Assembly (NCBI GenBank): GCA_934045905.1
Contig: OW203767.1
Span: forward strand, 21,765,073-21,829,072
Length of the DNA stretch: 64,000 bases
Source of the DNA: Leuctra nigra
Taxonomy: Eukaryota; Arthropoda; Insecta; Plecoptera; Leuctridae
Direction of reading: 5' to 3'
Part shown: positions 11,435-24,014 of the stretch, piece after piece
Layout of the letters: the number at the start of each line of letters is the position of its first letter
Numbering within the stretch: position 1 is the stretch's first letter
Notes under the pieces: model-generated
What the model was told of the DNA's origin: nothing
Databases searched by the model: none
Seen by the model: the letters and a program-made list of their open reading frames with translations, nothing else
Translations under genes and position numbers: made by a program

Positions 11435-12110
11435 TATTGATACACAATCACACACCAGTGGAAATTATCTACCATCGCTAAAATTAGTATACAATGTCTA
11501 TTATTTGAGTGCTTTTATTCATTTATTAATGACTTGTAAAGGGCAAAAGAAGTAATGATGTTTGAAAAATCAAAAAGTGTCTATCAAATTGAAGTTTTAC
11601 AAGGTCACCAAGACCAAAATCATAGATACTTTACAAATTTCCAACCAAATTGGTCAATGTTTAATTTCCTAATTGAAATTTTGATTATATTTTAAAATAT
11701 CTGTAAAATGTTTGTCTCGCAATATAAATGCAATGCACGCAGCTTGATCATTGACATATGATTTTACTCCAGAGTGTATAGATGGCAATTGATCTCACTG
11801 AAAAGGGGTTATAGATCTCCGAGGAGAATGGAATGAAGGTAATGTTCATTGAGAACTGTCAGACCACTTGAATCTACTGTCAGTGTCACCATGGCTCATT
11901 GAGTCAATGTACAATATGCCTCCGCAACCTCTTCAACTTGAATGATGAGAATTTACTTTCCATATTTTAAAAAGTTCTAAAATATGGAAAGTAAATATGG
12001 AAAGTAAGTAAAAATACAGTTCTGTATGTTTTACTACAGAGTCAAGATGAGGGGGATCGGCTAAGAGGGACGCAATGTTTTTATGAAGTATAGGCACAAC
12101 ATTTCCGGTC
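11435..12110. other. Intergenic; one small hairpin at 11950-12000
   Basis: No gene seen. TTTACTTTCCATATTTTA at about 11951 is inverted as TAAAATATGGAAAGTAAA at about 11980, making an 18-bp stem with a short loop. Confidence 0.5.
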
Positions 12111-12119
12111 TTCATTCGT

Positions 12120-12620
12120 CTATCAATATTCAATTTATTTATTGAATCAATCAAACACTGATTTTATTGAAAAGATTGCTTGATGAAAACAGGAGTATAA
12201 AAATGCGTGGCTCTTGCTGCCTTTTATATCCCATAAAACTCACAATTCAATTAGGATGACTTATTTTCTATTTATTGAAAGACACTCAAGAAAATTGTAC
12301 CTATTGTATTCACCATCCAAGTACTGATTTTAATGAAAAGATTTCTCGTTGAAAAGGGAAGTATAAAAATGCATGGCTCTTGCCTTCTAAATTCCATAAA
12401 ACCCAGAAAACAAACTAAAGCTACGTTTACAGCTCGCCGTTGACACGCTGGACATTCGGCACTGAAATATGAACATGGTTTATCTTTTGACCTTGAACAC
12501 TCGACGCTGAGACACCTGATTGGCCAACGTCGAAGCGCTGAACGTCTGTTGCCAAGATGTAAACGTAGCATCATTTATTTTCTACCTATTACCAGAAACT
12601 CAAGGAAATGGTACATGTTA
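12120..12620. repeat. Diverged direct repeat (about 180 bp period)
   Basis: ACTGATTTTATTGAAAAGAT, then GGAGTATAAAAATGCGTGGC, recurs about 180 bp later as ACTGATTTTAATGAAAAGAT, then GGAAGTATAAAAATGCATGG. A third weak unit begins near 12590. The element at 12420-12569 interrupts the array. Confidence 0.6.
12420..12569. mobile_element. Short TIR element, ends GCTACGTTTACA (150 bp)
   Basis: GCTACGTTTACA at the left is exactly inverted (TGTAAACGTAGC) at the right. Further pairing inside is imperfect. It lies inside the 180-bp direct repeat, so it is younger than the repeat. Confidence 0.65.
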
Positions 12621-14080
12621 TCAATCAACCAAGATAGTCAGATTTTCTGTGAGAAAACACATAATTTTATTGAGCAATATCTAATTATGTAGAGAAATTA
12701 TGAATCGCAGATTTCTAAACGATTAATAAAATGCAATATTTACAATGAATATCATGTAGTAATGCCACATAAAATTTGACAGTTATACACGACCAATAGG
12801 CAGTACAAAAGTAGAATTCAGGTCAGAGGAAGACAACTAAGTGACATTTACTACAGAGTTTTGCATCTTTCCTAGTTGTAAGGTTTAGGTAGGTACACAA
12901 AACCCAGGAAGCTTTTGAACAATACTGGAATTTATAACTAACAAGATAGATATAAGGGCTTTCAATACCGCAATTAGACCCAAAATACAAAGGTAATTTG
13001 ATAGTCAAGTCAATCAATCATGGGTTCAACCATAGATGTCAGTTGGCTATGGTTAAACTCACTTATCCTCAAAATTCAAACAAGTTTACACTAGGTAGAA
13101 CATGCACAATTTATTTTTAATGTAAGCTTCTATATTTTTCCTAAAACTAAAATCATCTCTCAGCTATGGAACTAACTTCGTCATTTCTCATATTTAAAAA
13201 TATCACCTCGGCTCCCTCAGTTAGAAATACAACTGTCATCAAATATCACTTTTATCATTTTTGTACCTACATGTTTACTGTATCAATTAATAAAATATCT
13301 TATAAATATATTACTATGAAGTTTACTACCCAAGTTATATTATACTATACCTATTATAATTAGGTATAATATTACAGACGGTATTTTATATAATTTATTA
13401 TATTATTTTCTAAATCCTCAACGAAATTAAATTCCACTAATGGGAATGTAATAGAGCTGGTAGGAGAAACCCGGTGGGGGCCAACGGCTTATCGTCCCAT
13501 CCGAAAGACGGTATAACATTTACAGCACAGAATCTTTGATAAAATATCTTAGATACTTAATACAGTGCAAAAGTCCATAAATATGAAGGTTCATTATTTT
13601 CATACAATTTATCTACATGTTTACTGAATCAATTATTAAAATAACTTACAAATTAAATACGTCTACCCAACATTGAATGTTGGTAAAAATGTTGGTAATA
13701 ACGGTAAATATTTTGTGACAAGTAGGTGCGTGTTCTATATCTTCTGAAACTCTGCATCTACTCTTGAATGTTCTCTCCACTACAAGCAGACTACAGACTT
13801 AAAGCTCTACAAGGATGACCGCAAAGCTTGACTCGAGGTGGATGTCGTCCATCTTGTGGTGCTAAAATAAAATCAGAATACAGCAACAATTAGATTTGAC
13901 CATTTTCATTGATTTCATTGAAGATTATGAAGTGTAGTACCTCAAGGTTTTAGAGTGTGAATCAAGATAATTAAAATATAACTCCATTTGCAAATCCAAT
14001 TATTTTCTGAAATTATCATATCAAATTAAAATATGTAAAGGCTGTAATTTGCAGAGTTGTACACATTTTAAAAGTTTTAT
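12620..14080. other. Intergenic, no gene seen
   Basis: AT-rich with no convincing exon. Around 13450-13510 a short segment (GGTAGGAGAAACCCGGTGGG) is richer in GC, but I do not recognise it. Confidence 0.35.
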
Positions 14081-14134
14081 TTGTTGAGCGAGCGAAGCGA
14101 GCGTCTCCTTTTGGCTCATTTGGCACGGACCTCT

Positions 14135-14187
<53 letters not shown>

Positions 14188-15269
14188 CTGTTACTGACGA
14201 TATACAGGTTAGAGTTTTTCTTCGATCGAGCTGAAATTTTGCACACGTGTTTGGACATTCTCTGGGCGTTGCAGACCCTAATTTTTTTGAAATCTACTGA
14301 TTGGTTAAAATTTAAATAAACATCTCCTGATAGGTTGAACAGTGAAAATGGTCTTCGACAAATCTGATCAAACTCATATTTTGGCTATACATGTCTAGAG
14401 TTTTTCCTCGATCGAGCTGAAATTTTGCACACATGTAGAGACATACTTTTCTGTTTGCAGACCCCAAATTTTTTTGAAATGTATGTATTGGCTAAAATTT
14501 AAATAAACATCTCCTGATGGTAGGTTGAAAAATTAAACTGGTCTTCGATAAATCTGATCAAAATCATATTTTGGCTATACAGGTCAGAGTTTTTCTTTGA
14601 TCGAGCTGAAATTTTGCACACATGTAAAACCAACCTTCTCTGTTTGCACACCATAATTTTTTGTGAAATCCATTCATTGGTTAAAATTTAAATAAATATC
14701 TCCTGATAGGCTGAAAAATGAAAACGGTCTTCGATAATTCTGATCAAACTCATATTTTGCATGATCATTAAGACCAATATTGTCTCTAATTTTACAAAAT
14801 TTCATCCCAATCAGTTAAGAACGTATGAACTTATTGACATTTTTAATATCTGTCAGTAATGAAGTATCGAAATGAATGTTTTCCAGTGCCAATTGAATTG
14901 ATTCTGATTTGCTTTATGAACCAGGTGCTTAGATGCTATTTTAAAGTTTCGATGAAAAGCATAATACCTACTTTTAAGTTGATATCATAATCAGTGCTCG
15001 AAGTGGGCCGGTATGGGACGGTATGATATACCGGTACTTCTTTACACATTTGATTTCATATCGTTACTTCTCAGAAAAAACGGAATGCTTAAAATCAGAT
15101 ATTCTTGGAAATTTACGTAATTTTAGATTCTAATTTACTCGTTTCATGGTTATCTTTTGACTGCATATTTCAAGCATAACTGTGAACTATGAACATTTAC
15201 TACAAGATAAAGTAAAATTCATTATTTAATTTAGTTGTTTCATCAAGGTAAAAGACTAATCTAACTAAT

Positions 15270-15358
15270 GACATGATAAGATAAGATAATTCTTTATTTG
15301 ACAATTTGACAAATGAGTATACAAACATCATACATCATTGTGCAAAATGGCGGGGTTC
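15270..15358 (-). pseudogene. 3' end of the truncated retrotransposon (continues at 31539)
   Basis: On the minus strand this reads GAACCCCGCCATTTTGCAC, then CAAATAAAGAATTATCTTATC, i.e. a 3' UTR with AATAAA and a short TTATC-repeat tail. It looks like the continuation of the 3' UTR broken at 31539. Confidence 0.5.
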
Positions 15359-15429
15359 GTAAATACCCTGCTTGAAAAAAACATGACATTTCTGATAAAA
15401 TCTGGAGTATTTACCAGACATTCCCAGTG

Positions 15430-16870
15430 AATTTCAGACAATCTCAGAATCCAGACACACTTTCACCCGACTCTTCCAGAGTTTACCAGAGTTTACCAGA
15501 GAAGCTCGAGACGCCAGAATTATTCAGGCATAATCAGAATAAACCAGACAAATTAGTCAGACTAACTCAGAGTTTTCCAGATTTCTCCAGACAACCAGAA
15601 TTAATCAGGCATAGCCAGACTATACCAGACAAAAGAAGTAAGACTGACTCAGAGTTTTCCAGAAAGGTCAGGAAAACCTTACATAAGAATATATCAGACT
15701 ATACCAGACAAAATGAATCCAGAGTTATCAAGATAGATCCAGACAAATCAAGAAAAAGTAAATAACCAGAAAATATCAGACAAACCAGTAACAAATCTTG
15801 CCAGAACTTACAAGACAAAACCAGAATGAATCAGACAATTACTTTCACCAGAATATACGAGAAGAAATCAGACATAGTTTTAACCAGATAAACCAGACAA
15901 TTCCAGAATGACACCAGATCAATTTATTCACCAGAAAATCTCAGAACCCTCCAGACAATTATCCAGACAAAACCAGACGATACCAGACCAGCTGTCAGAA
16001 TACATCAGATCCAGAAAATATCAGAATATACCAGAAGAAATCAAACATAGTTCTAACCAGACTAAACCAGACAATTCCAGAATAATTCCAGATCAGTTTA
16101 TTTACCAGAATATCTCAGAACTTACCAGACAATTATCCAGACAAAACCAGACGATACCAGAGCAGCTACCAGAAAACACCAGATCCAGAAAATATCAGAA
16201 TATACCAGAAGAAATCAGACATAGTTCTAACCAGACTAAACCAGACAATTCCAGAATGACACCAGACAATAGTTCATTCACCTGAATATCTCAGAACTTA
16301 CCAGACAATTATCCAGACAAAACCAGACGATACCAGACCAGCTACCAGAATACACCAGATACAGAAAATATCAGAATATACTAGAAGAAATAAGACATAG
16401 TTCTAACCAGACTAAACCAGACAATTCCAGAATAACACCAGATCAGTTCATTCACCAGAATATCTCAGAACTTACCAGACAATTATCCAGATAAAACCAG
16501 ACGATACCAGACCAGCTACCAGAATACACCAGATCCAGAAAATATCAGAATATACCAGAAGAAATCAGACAGAGTTCTAACCAGACTAAACCAGACCATT
16601 CCAGAATGACACCAGACCATAGTTCAGCACCAGAATATCTCAGAACTTACCAGACAATTATCCAGACAAAACCAGACGAAACCAGAACATTTCAGATCCA
16701 GAATATACCAGATTATACTACCAGACGTTTTCAGATACGGTCTATCCGGACCAAGCCAGACGATACCAGAATGAAACCAGACCAGTTCATTCACCAGAAT
16801 TTACTAGACGTATCAGACACTGTTTATCCAGCAAGCAAAATAATGAAAATTCTATTCCATTCTATTCTAA
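15430..16870 (+). repeat. CCAGA minisatellite array, left arm
   Basis: Short degenerate units (CCAGACAATT, ACCAGACGATACCAGA) are organised into a higher-order unit of about 175 bp. TATCTCAGAACTTACCAGAC recurs near 16111, 16287, 16461 and 16636. The open frames in the array reflect a lack of stops, not genes. Confidence 0.9.
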
Positions 16871-16879
16871 GCCAGACGA

Positions 16880-17795
16880 TACCAGAATGGCTGGGTCTGG
16901 ATAGAACTACTTTTGATTACTTCTGGTATAGTTTAGTGAATAAACTGGCCTGGTTTCCTTCTGGTATCGTCTGGATTGGTCTGGATGGACATTGTCGAAT
17001 ACGTCTGGTATATCTGGAAATCTCTGGATCTGGTGTATTCTGGTTTCGTCTGGTATAGTCTGGGTAGAACTGACTGGATCATTTCTGATATATTCTGGTG
17101 AATGAACTGGTCTGGTTCCATTCTGGTATCGTCTGGATTGATCTGGATAGACAATGTCTGAAAACGTCTGGTATTATCTGGTATTTTCTGGATGTGGTGT
17201 ATTCTGGTTTCGTCTGGTATAGTCTGCTGGACTGACATGTCTGGTACGTTCTGAGTTAACCTGGTGTTCTAACTGATCTGGTGTAATTCTGGAATAGTCT
17301 GGTTTAGTCTGGTTAGACCTATGTCTGATTTCTTCTGGTATATTCTGATATTTTCTGGATCTGGTGTATTCTGGTAGCTGGTCTGGGTATCGTCTGGTTT
17401 TGTCTGGATAATTGTCTGGTAAGTTCTGAGATATTCTGGTGAATGAACTGATCTGGTGTAGTTCTGGAATTGTCTGGTTTAGTCTGGTTAGACCTGTGTC
17501 TGATTTCTTCTGGTATATTCTGATATTTTCTGTATCTGGTGTATTCTGGTAGCTGGTCTGGTATCGTCTGGTTTTGTCTGGATAATTGTCTTGTAAGTTC
17601 TGAGATATTCTGGTGAATGAACTATGGTCTGGTGTCATTCTGGTATTGTCTGGCTTGGTCTGGATAGACATTGTCTCAAAGCGTCTGGTATTATCTGGTA
17701 TGTTCTGGAAATGTTCGTGCGTTCTGAATCCTTCTGGTTATGTCTGACATCAGGTCTTGACTATTCTGACTTTATCTGCATAACTCTGATACAAC
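16880..17795 (-). repeat. TCTGG minisatellite array, inverted arm
   Basis: This is the same array in the opposite orientation: GTTCTGAGATATTCTGGTGA near 17425 and 17595 is the reverse of the left-arm unit. Together with 15430-16870 it makes a large imperfect inverted repeat centred near 16880. Confidence 0.85.
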
Positions 17796-19050
17796 GGTTT
17801 TTTTGAATAATATGATTCATCATTGTTCTCACGCTGAACTAGATCGAGCTAGTTTTGCATCGACATCAAATCTTCAGTCAGTCAGTCCCCAGTCAGGCGG
17901 GTGGAGACTGCTGTGTGAAGTTCGAGCTGTTTTTTAATCAGTTGTGATTTATGTGACAACGCTCTGTTCTTTACAGTAACTACTGATAGTAAATGCATTC
18001 AAATACATTAATCAATTGTTAATGTATAATTTTGAAAAACATCATTCTTTTGTTAGTATAATGTACACAGTTTTACGCGGATTCTAAACAGTGAAAAAAC
18101 ACAATTTGGAATACCTATACGATCTCTCAGGAAAACGGTAAGTGAGCAGTCATTTCAGTTATATTATACCTACTCCTTTGAAACCCCCAATTACTGTTAC
18201 ATACAGAGAGCATCTTGCATTGAATATTGAGCATTTACCTAACACTTTATTGACAAATAGTAGGTAGTTACAATAATAGCTGGTAAAAATGTCACCCTGC
18301 CACCTGCGGCGGAGAGGCACCTATTTCACGGTAAAATTGCACTTGGATGTTTGACACTTACATGGATGGGCGTCCACAGGGGGAGGGGGGGGGAGGCGCT
18401 TGTCTTCCCCCCCCCCCCCCCCCTGGATGTCAGGAAAACATACAATTTGTGTGGTGATCATTTTGTAAACAAAAAATACACAAACAAATAATTTCAAAGT
18501 GTCGAAAAACCAAAAAATGCCTGAGGGGCAAGGTTTGAACATGTCTTCTCCCCCCCCCCCCCCAAGTGTCAAGTGTCAAATTTATAATTTATACAATATT
18601 GAATATTTCCACAAAATACACCTCATCGTCTCAAAGTGTCGAAAAACCAATAAGTGGGGGGGGGGGGGGGGGCGCGCTCCCCACACCCTCCCTTAACCCG
18701 TTGAAAATACGTTTTCCTTGCGGACGTCCATGGGCAGAAACAAAACCGCAGGGTCTCCCTGAAGGTTGTTTTTAAACCTTTTAAAAACCTTTAGATTTTT
18801 GTGTGTGCAATCTGCTGGTGATAATTAATAATTACAATCAGCTTTGACATTGAAAATGGCATGACATTTTTTATGGTAGGTGATCAATCGATTCTTCATT
18901 TTTGGTGTTTTATGATTATTAAATCATGCTTGCTTAATTTTGTATTAAACCCCTTTTATTTTTTAGTTGCTGACCTATAAACTTACATTTTCAAAAGAGA
19001 ACCTACCCACGTTTGCTGTGTAGTGTATATTTATTGAGCGTTTTCTATAC
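17796..19050. other. Intergenic; C and G homopolymer runs
   Basis: No gene seen. 18370-18680 holds several C or G runs of 10-16 bases, with AAGTGTCGAAAAACCAA repeated at 18499 and 18636. ORFs crossing the runs are low-complexity. Confidence 0.4.
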
Positions 19051-19054
19051 TATT

Positions 19055-19445
19055 TTACAATAAGCAAAACGGAACCAATCTAAATTTTTGGGTGTTGGTT
19101 CCTTTTCACAATTTAAATTTATACAGTAACAACAATAATTTCACATTGATCAAAACGGAACCAATCCACATATTTGTGGGTTGGTTCCTTTTTACATTAT
19201 ACATAAACAACAATAATTTCACATTGATAAAAAAAAGGAACCAAGCTACATTTCATTAATTTTTGAAGTAACCACAGTATATTTTAAATATTTAGTAATT
19301 ACAAAAAAATATATAAAAACTCTGCCGATCAAACAACAGAAAAATTACTGATTTAGTCCATACATTTAAAAAACTATGAAACTCTCTGCGTTTCTCTCAA
19401 TATCTCAGTTCATGATACCTGGGGTTTGGTTCCTTTTTGCATGTA
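19055..19445. repeat. Tandem hairpin repeats, GGAACCAA / TTGGTTCC
   Basis: Near 19063 and 19152, AAAACGGAACCAAT is followed within 30 bases by its inverse GTTGGTTCCTTTT, each time followed by ACAACAATAATTTCACATTGAT. A third half-unit occurs near 19232 and a last TTGGTTCC near 19425. The period is about 90 bp. Confidence 0.7.
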
Positions 19446-19620
19446 ATTTGTTTAAAACATGGTAAGAGGGAACGTCACAAATTTAATATTTTACTTGATG
19501 AATACCAGAAAGTGAAAGTATCTACAGCCAGTTACTCAAAAAAGTATCTAGATAATGATTTGATAGAAAATTTTACCGTGATTTACCGTGCATGTGCATT
19601 AAATTGTAATTATTGAGTTA

Positions 19621-19823
19621 GTACACCCAAAAAAACATAAAACGGTATTTGAAAGAAACGGATTCGCTGCTGGTCAGGTTCCTTGACAATCAACCCTCAC
19701 CTATCAATCCTCACCTACTATAGGTAGATGACGAGTTAGCAGACTTCAACATTTTGATGCCAACACATTTTTTTCAGCCAATCCATTTCTTTCAAATACC
19801 GTTTTATCATTTGCTGAGTGTAC
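19621..19823. mobile_element. TIR element family A, copy 2
   Basis: CATAAAACGGTATTTGAAAG at the left and CTTTCAAATACCGTTTTATC at the right, with interior words shared with copies 1697-1913 and 56912-57128. Confidence 0.8.
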
Positions 19824-20059
19824 CGTACCTACACATAATAGGAAATTTTATAAGTGGGAAAATGTGATCGCCTACATTCGTGCATTTCGATATTTAATCA
19901 AATTCAACGCGTATTTAACAGAAAATACAGTGTTGCGATGAAGAATGGAGGAACAGCGAAGTACAAACATCTCTGTCTTTGAAGGTAGGTAAGTGTATGA
20001 CCTACAAGTGGGTAAATACAGCCCAAGGTATCTAAAATAATTTTACTACCCTTGGGTAA

Positions 20060-20448
20060 AGCCCATTTCACATAAAGCGCGTGCCGCGTTTTGCGATATC
20101 GCGTTTTGTCTTTTTTTATAACGCCTAGAAGAGGCCGTCGAAAACAGAATGTTGATATAAATTTATTATTCTTGTTAGTAACAATTTGGGTGTTATAATT
20201 GGTATGATTAGATGGAATAATATGCAGAGGTAAGTAATTATTATCATTATAGTCTTATTTTATAGTTTTCGTAGTCGCACGTGATTAGCTGCTAGGTCGT
20301 GACGTCATTTTCGCCACGCGCGGTACTGAAAAAACCTCCCTACAATCGAGATGGGGCGGCTTAAAAATAAAACGCGTGCGGCGAAATTTTCGGTGGTTTT
20401 GATTGGTCAATAAAAAAAACGCGAAACGCGCTTTATGTGAAACCGGCT
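20060..20448. mobile_element. PIF/Harbinger-like TIR element (389 bp)
   Basis: The ends are AGCCCATTTCACATAAAGCG and its inverse CGCTTTATGTGAAACCGGCT, flanked by a TAA duplication on each side (20057-20059, 20449-20451). A 3-bp T-A-rich duplication points to PIF/Harbinger. No coding capacity; CG-rich words (CGCGTTTTGCG) recur inside the ends. Confidence 0.65.
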
Positions 20449-21027
20449 TAACCCTTTATAGGTTATTGGGACATTATCTTCCCACCATGGTTGTGACCTA
20501 AATGTACAGTGGGAAATTTGCTTCCCACTTTTCCCCGCCTTATATTCATATTGACGACCTTGATAATTGCTTTAATTTTCAGCTCAATAAAATGGGTCCC
20601 AGACCAGTGACCTATAAAGGGTTAAATGAGTGAACCTGCCTCCTCTAAATATTTTTTTAAAATTTGTGTGAATTTTGTATTCTAGTCGTATAAAGACAAA
20701 TGTAAATTTACGTATCATAAGTTCGTTCTAATGTCATTAGAGGTAAAAGCTTCGGTAGAAGATTATTTGCGAAATCTGAAAATAAAATTTGATGGCAGAT
20801 CCAATTTTCTTTCACATTTACATAAATATTTTGTATGGTTCAGCATGTTCAAGTGCATTAATTTGTTGACATATCTCAATTCATCATTGTGAATAAGTTG
20901 TACTACCTAAATTGTCATGTTAGGTATGCACTCATTTTGAGAAAAAAATACTTACAATACAAAGAAAGTAAGTATATATTTTTTAAATATGAAATTATGA
21001 TTCAATTGAGAATATCTATAGGCAGGG
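20449..21027. other. Intergenic, no gene seen
   Basis: The start repeats AACCCTTTATAGG with TATAAAGGGTTAAA near 20620, perhaps a relic of another inverted element. Otherwise featureless. Confidence 0.35.
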
Positions 21028-21035
21028 CTATCGTC

Positions 21036-21600
21036 CAGAGTTGTGGTTACTTTTAAAATGTAGCAGTATTACAGTTACAGTTACTTGCTCAAAATTCTAA
21101 CAGTGTTACAGACAGCTACAGTTACAAGGGTTTCAAAAGTAACACCGACAAATATCAGTGTTAAGTTACAGTTACCTACTTTTATATTGACAGCAGTTAC
21201 TTTCACAGTTACTTTAAATTTACTAGCATTTTTCCTTCAAGTTTTTTACTATTGAAGGGATTGAATTGAGTTGTCATTGATAACTGAAAATAGTGAACAG
21301 GGCTGACAGGACAAGAAAAATGTCTAGGCCAAAGGCATTTTAGAATTTTGTTGTAATGCCTTCTCATTCTAGAGCTGATTTTTTTATTTTTTTATTTTTA
21401 CTGAATTGGACATTTTACATTATTCAGAGATGAATTAAATGCATCACGTTACATTTCACTAAAGTTACTCAAAATTGTAACGGGATAAAAGTTACTGTTT
21501 CTATTTTCAATAAAGAAAGTAACTGAATACAATTACAATTACCTCATTTTTAAAGTAAGTAGTAACATGTTACTTTGTATCATGTTACTTCACAACACTG
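21036..21600. mobile_element. hAT-like non-autonomous element (565 bp)
   Basis: The left end CAGAGTTGTGGTTACTTTT and right end AAGTAACATG...CACAACACTG form CAGNGTTGTG inverted ends, which are hAT-like. The interior is rich in GTTAC/GTAAC words. The flanking 8-mers are only loosely alike. An 82-bp inner segment (21213-21294) is repeated exactly at 24622-24703. Confidence 0.6.
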
Positions 21601-21732
21601 CTCGTCATAGTGTCCATTGCCAATAAATAAGTAGTAGGTAACTACAGCTGTCGAGCCGTAACTGAGATAATATTCTCAGTTATTAAAGGGGGGGAACCGG
21701 GGGGAACGGACACCCCTGACTGGCAGGGGATC

Positions 21733-21870
21733 GAACCCGAACCTGAACCCGAAACCCGAAAAAAACGTATTTTTTGCGAACCCGAACCCGTATTAATTTT
21801 TTGTCTGAACCCGAACCCGAACCCGAACCCTTATAAAATATATTTGTGAACCCGAACCTGAACCCGAACC
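21733..21870 (+). repeat. CCCGAA hexamer tract
   Basis: Repeated CCCGAA/CCTGAA units broken by AT segments, just inside the left end of the hAT element. A matching tract is at 23905-23995. Confidence 0.85.
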
Positions 21871-22467
21871 CATATTATTTAGGGTTTTTTATGGGTTTTC
21901 AAATTAAATTAAATACATTTTATAATATTTAATAATTTGAATAAAAATGTTAAGTTCATATTTCATTTTCAAAGTATACTACCTACTTAGATATATTTTT
22001 ATGTGAGGGTACAAAACATGAATTATAATAAGTTGTGTCTCCACGCCAAATAACCTAGCCGAATAGCTTTGTCTTGAGTCTCCGCTCTGAATTTTGAAAT
22101 GGGGAAGAAGAAAAGTAGTATTATTCGAGATATTTTTAAGAATTATAAAGGGACTTTGTCTAATTTTTTACTTACGAGGTGGGTTCCTGCCCTTCCCCCA
22201 TGCTTCAACCTACACTAAAAATATTTTTCTATGAAGTAATATAACTCGTGGCCTGTAGTGTCACAAATTCGTTTTAGTAGGAAGTAAAATGAAAAATCTC
22301 CCTGCGGGGCAAACTGGATGTCTGAAATACCAATTCTGCCTTCATTTCGCATTAATCATCACATCACAGCTCTGCTATAGGTACTCGAAATTTTTTAGAG
22401 GATATATAAATTATATACATAACCCAGCATACGACAAGCTTTTTTGTGTCTACCAAAAGTTTTTAGA

Positions 22468-23613
22468 CTAGGAAAACGCTCTGTGTAACGCGTTGATTGA
22501 GCGAGCACGACACGTGCGCAAACATTAACCGAATATGCGTTCGTTAACACACAGAAAACATTATTTTAAGTCAAACTGAAAGCAAACTACGATCCACTGA
22601 ATCAATATAAAACAATTTGTCATTGTATGACCACCATTAATGTGTAATCCGAGATATACCTAACCTTCAAGGAAATGTCAGGCTAGACAGAAGCTCAGAA
22701 ACGGAATAAATCCAACGTTTCCAAGAAGAAAATAATTTGAAATAATCAATCCCCTGGACAAAAACTGTAGATACCTAATATCTATGCTTTAAAAGCGATT
22801 CAATTTTACTAATACCTTCACAAAGTACACCAAATTGCCAAAATTATCAACGAAAAGAAGCACAATGCAGGAGAGATTTGGAATGACGTGTGAACGCTAG
22901 AAGAGAACAAACGCCACTCAATGATATTATTGAAATGTGAGCTTATGTTTCTAATCCCTCCTGGTTGCAAAATCAGCCAAGTAGAAACACGGGAGGCACG
23001 GCCATCAGAACTACGAATTGACGAAAAGACAATCAAGGTCCTTAAAAACTCGAAATGATTTGTTGGAAACTATGATCCAAATTGAATTATTCAAATTTGA
23101 TCAACTCAATACACATAAAAATATCTGCTTTTCACTAAAAAAGTGTTCATACCATCAAAACACTCTTGTACCTAAAGCAAATCAGATTCAGTTGCATTGG
23201 AAAGACATTCATTTTCAATGTTTCATTTCTGACAGCTATTAAAAATGTCAATAAGTGCATACTTTCTTGACAGATTCGGCTGAAAATTGGTAAAATAAGT
23301 GACATTGTTGGTCTTACTGACCATGCTAAATATGAGTTTGATCACATTTCTCGAAGACCATTTTCATTTTTTAGGCTATCAGGAGATACTTATTTTAACA
23401 ATGAACCAATGGATGGATTTCAAAAAAAAATTGGGTCTGCAAACAGAGAAGGTTGTCTTTACATGTGTGCAAAATTTCAGGTCGATCGGTGAAACGGTGC
23501 GACTTCTATTGCTTCCTTTAGCATACAAAAACAAAAACAAAAAAAAAAACAAAAAAAAAAACAGAGGTCCGTGCTAAAAGAGCCAAATGGAGTCGCTCGC
23601 TTCGCTCGCTCAA
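22468..23613 (-). mobile_element. Helitron-like element, copy 3
   Basis: On the minus strand it starts TTGAGCGAGCGAAGCGAGCG and ends AACGCGTTACACAGAGCGTT then TTCCTAG. It is longer than copy 1 (about 1146 bp) and includes other sequence at 22540-23030 that copy 1 lacks. Confidence 0.6.
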
Positions 23614-23904
23614 AAATCAAAACGCCTTTACAAATCATATGCCAAAAATCGCGTAAATTCAGACTGATCATTCAGTCCCCCCCCCCTCACCCACCCCCTC
23701 AATGCTTTATCATGAGTACGACTATGAGTCCCATACGTCAGTTCGACATGCGTTCAATGATAAAGCATTGACCAAAAAATAAAATTTAAGTCAAATTAAT
23801 GAAGTTTGTTGATGTAATTCAAATTTAATAAACTGTACACCAGAAAATGTATTGGTTTGGAACACAAAGATGTAGGTATGTAGGATTAATCTAAGTGTGG
23901 AGCC

Positions 23905-23995
23905 GGACCCGAACCCGAACCCGAACCTGAACCCGAACCCGTATCATAGCTTTGCCTGAACCCGAACCCGAACCTGAACCCGTAAACGATCGGGT
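23905..23995 (+). repeat. CCCGAA hexamer tract, right
   Basis: Units CCCGAACCCGAACCTGAA repeat just inside the right end of the 2.3-kb hAT element. Confidence 0.85.
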
Positions 23996-24014
23996 TCGAT
24001 GCCCTGCTGACTGG

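Larger units (their letters stand above)
21724..24006. mobile_element. hAT element with CCCGAA-repeat ends (2283 bp)
   Basis: CAGGGGATCGAACCCGA at the left is inverted at the right (CAGGGCATCGAACCCGA, one mismatch), with a perfect 8-bp duplication CTGACTGG (21716-21723 and 24007-24014). Subterminal tracts of CCCGAA hexamers occur at both ends in the same orientation. The middle holds a reversed Helitron-like copy (22468-23613). No transposase ORF is present. Confidence 0.85.

Noticed and set aside
14016..14258. 80-codon ORF with a poly-Lys run
   Set aside because: It is a reading of a T homopolymer within a Helitron-like copy.
15427..17671. Several ORFs of 100-165 codons in the CCAGA/TCTGG arrays
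   Set aside because: They translate tandem repeats lacking stops (QTKPDDTR-type repeats). Both strands are open, and there are no domains or gene signals.
18321..18775. ORFs with Gly or Pro runs
   Set aside because: They cross G/C homopolymers and show no domains.
21733..23995. Interstitial telomere repeats
   Set aside because: The hexamer is CCCGAA, not CCTAA, and it sits inside hAT ends with a clear target duplication.
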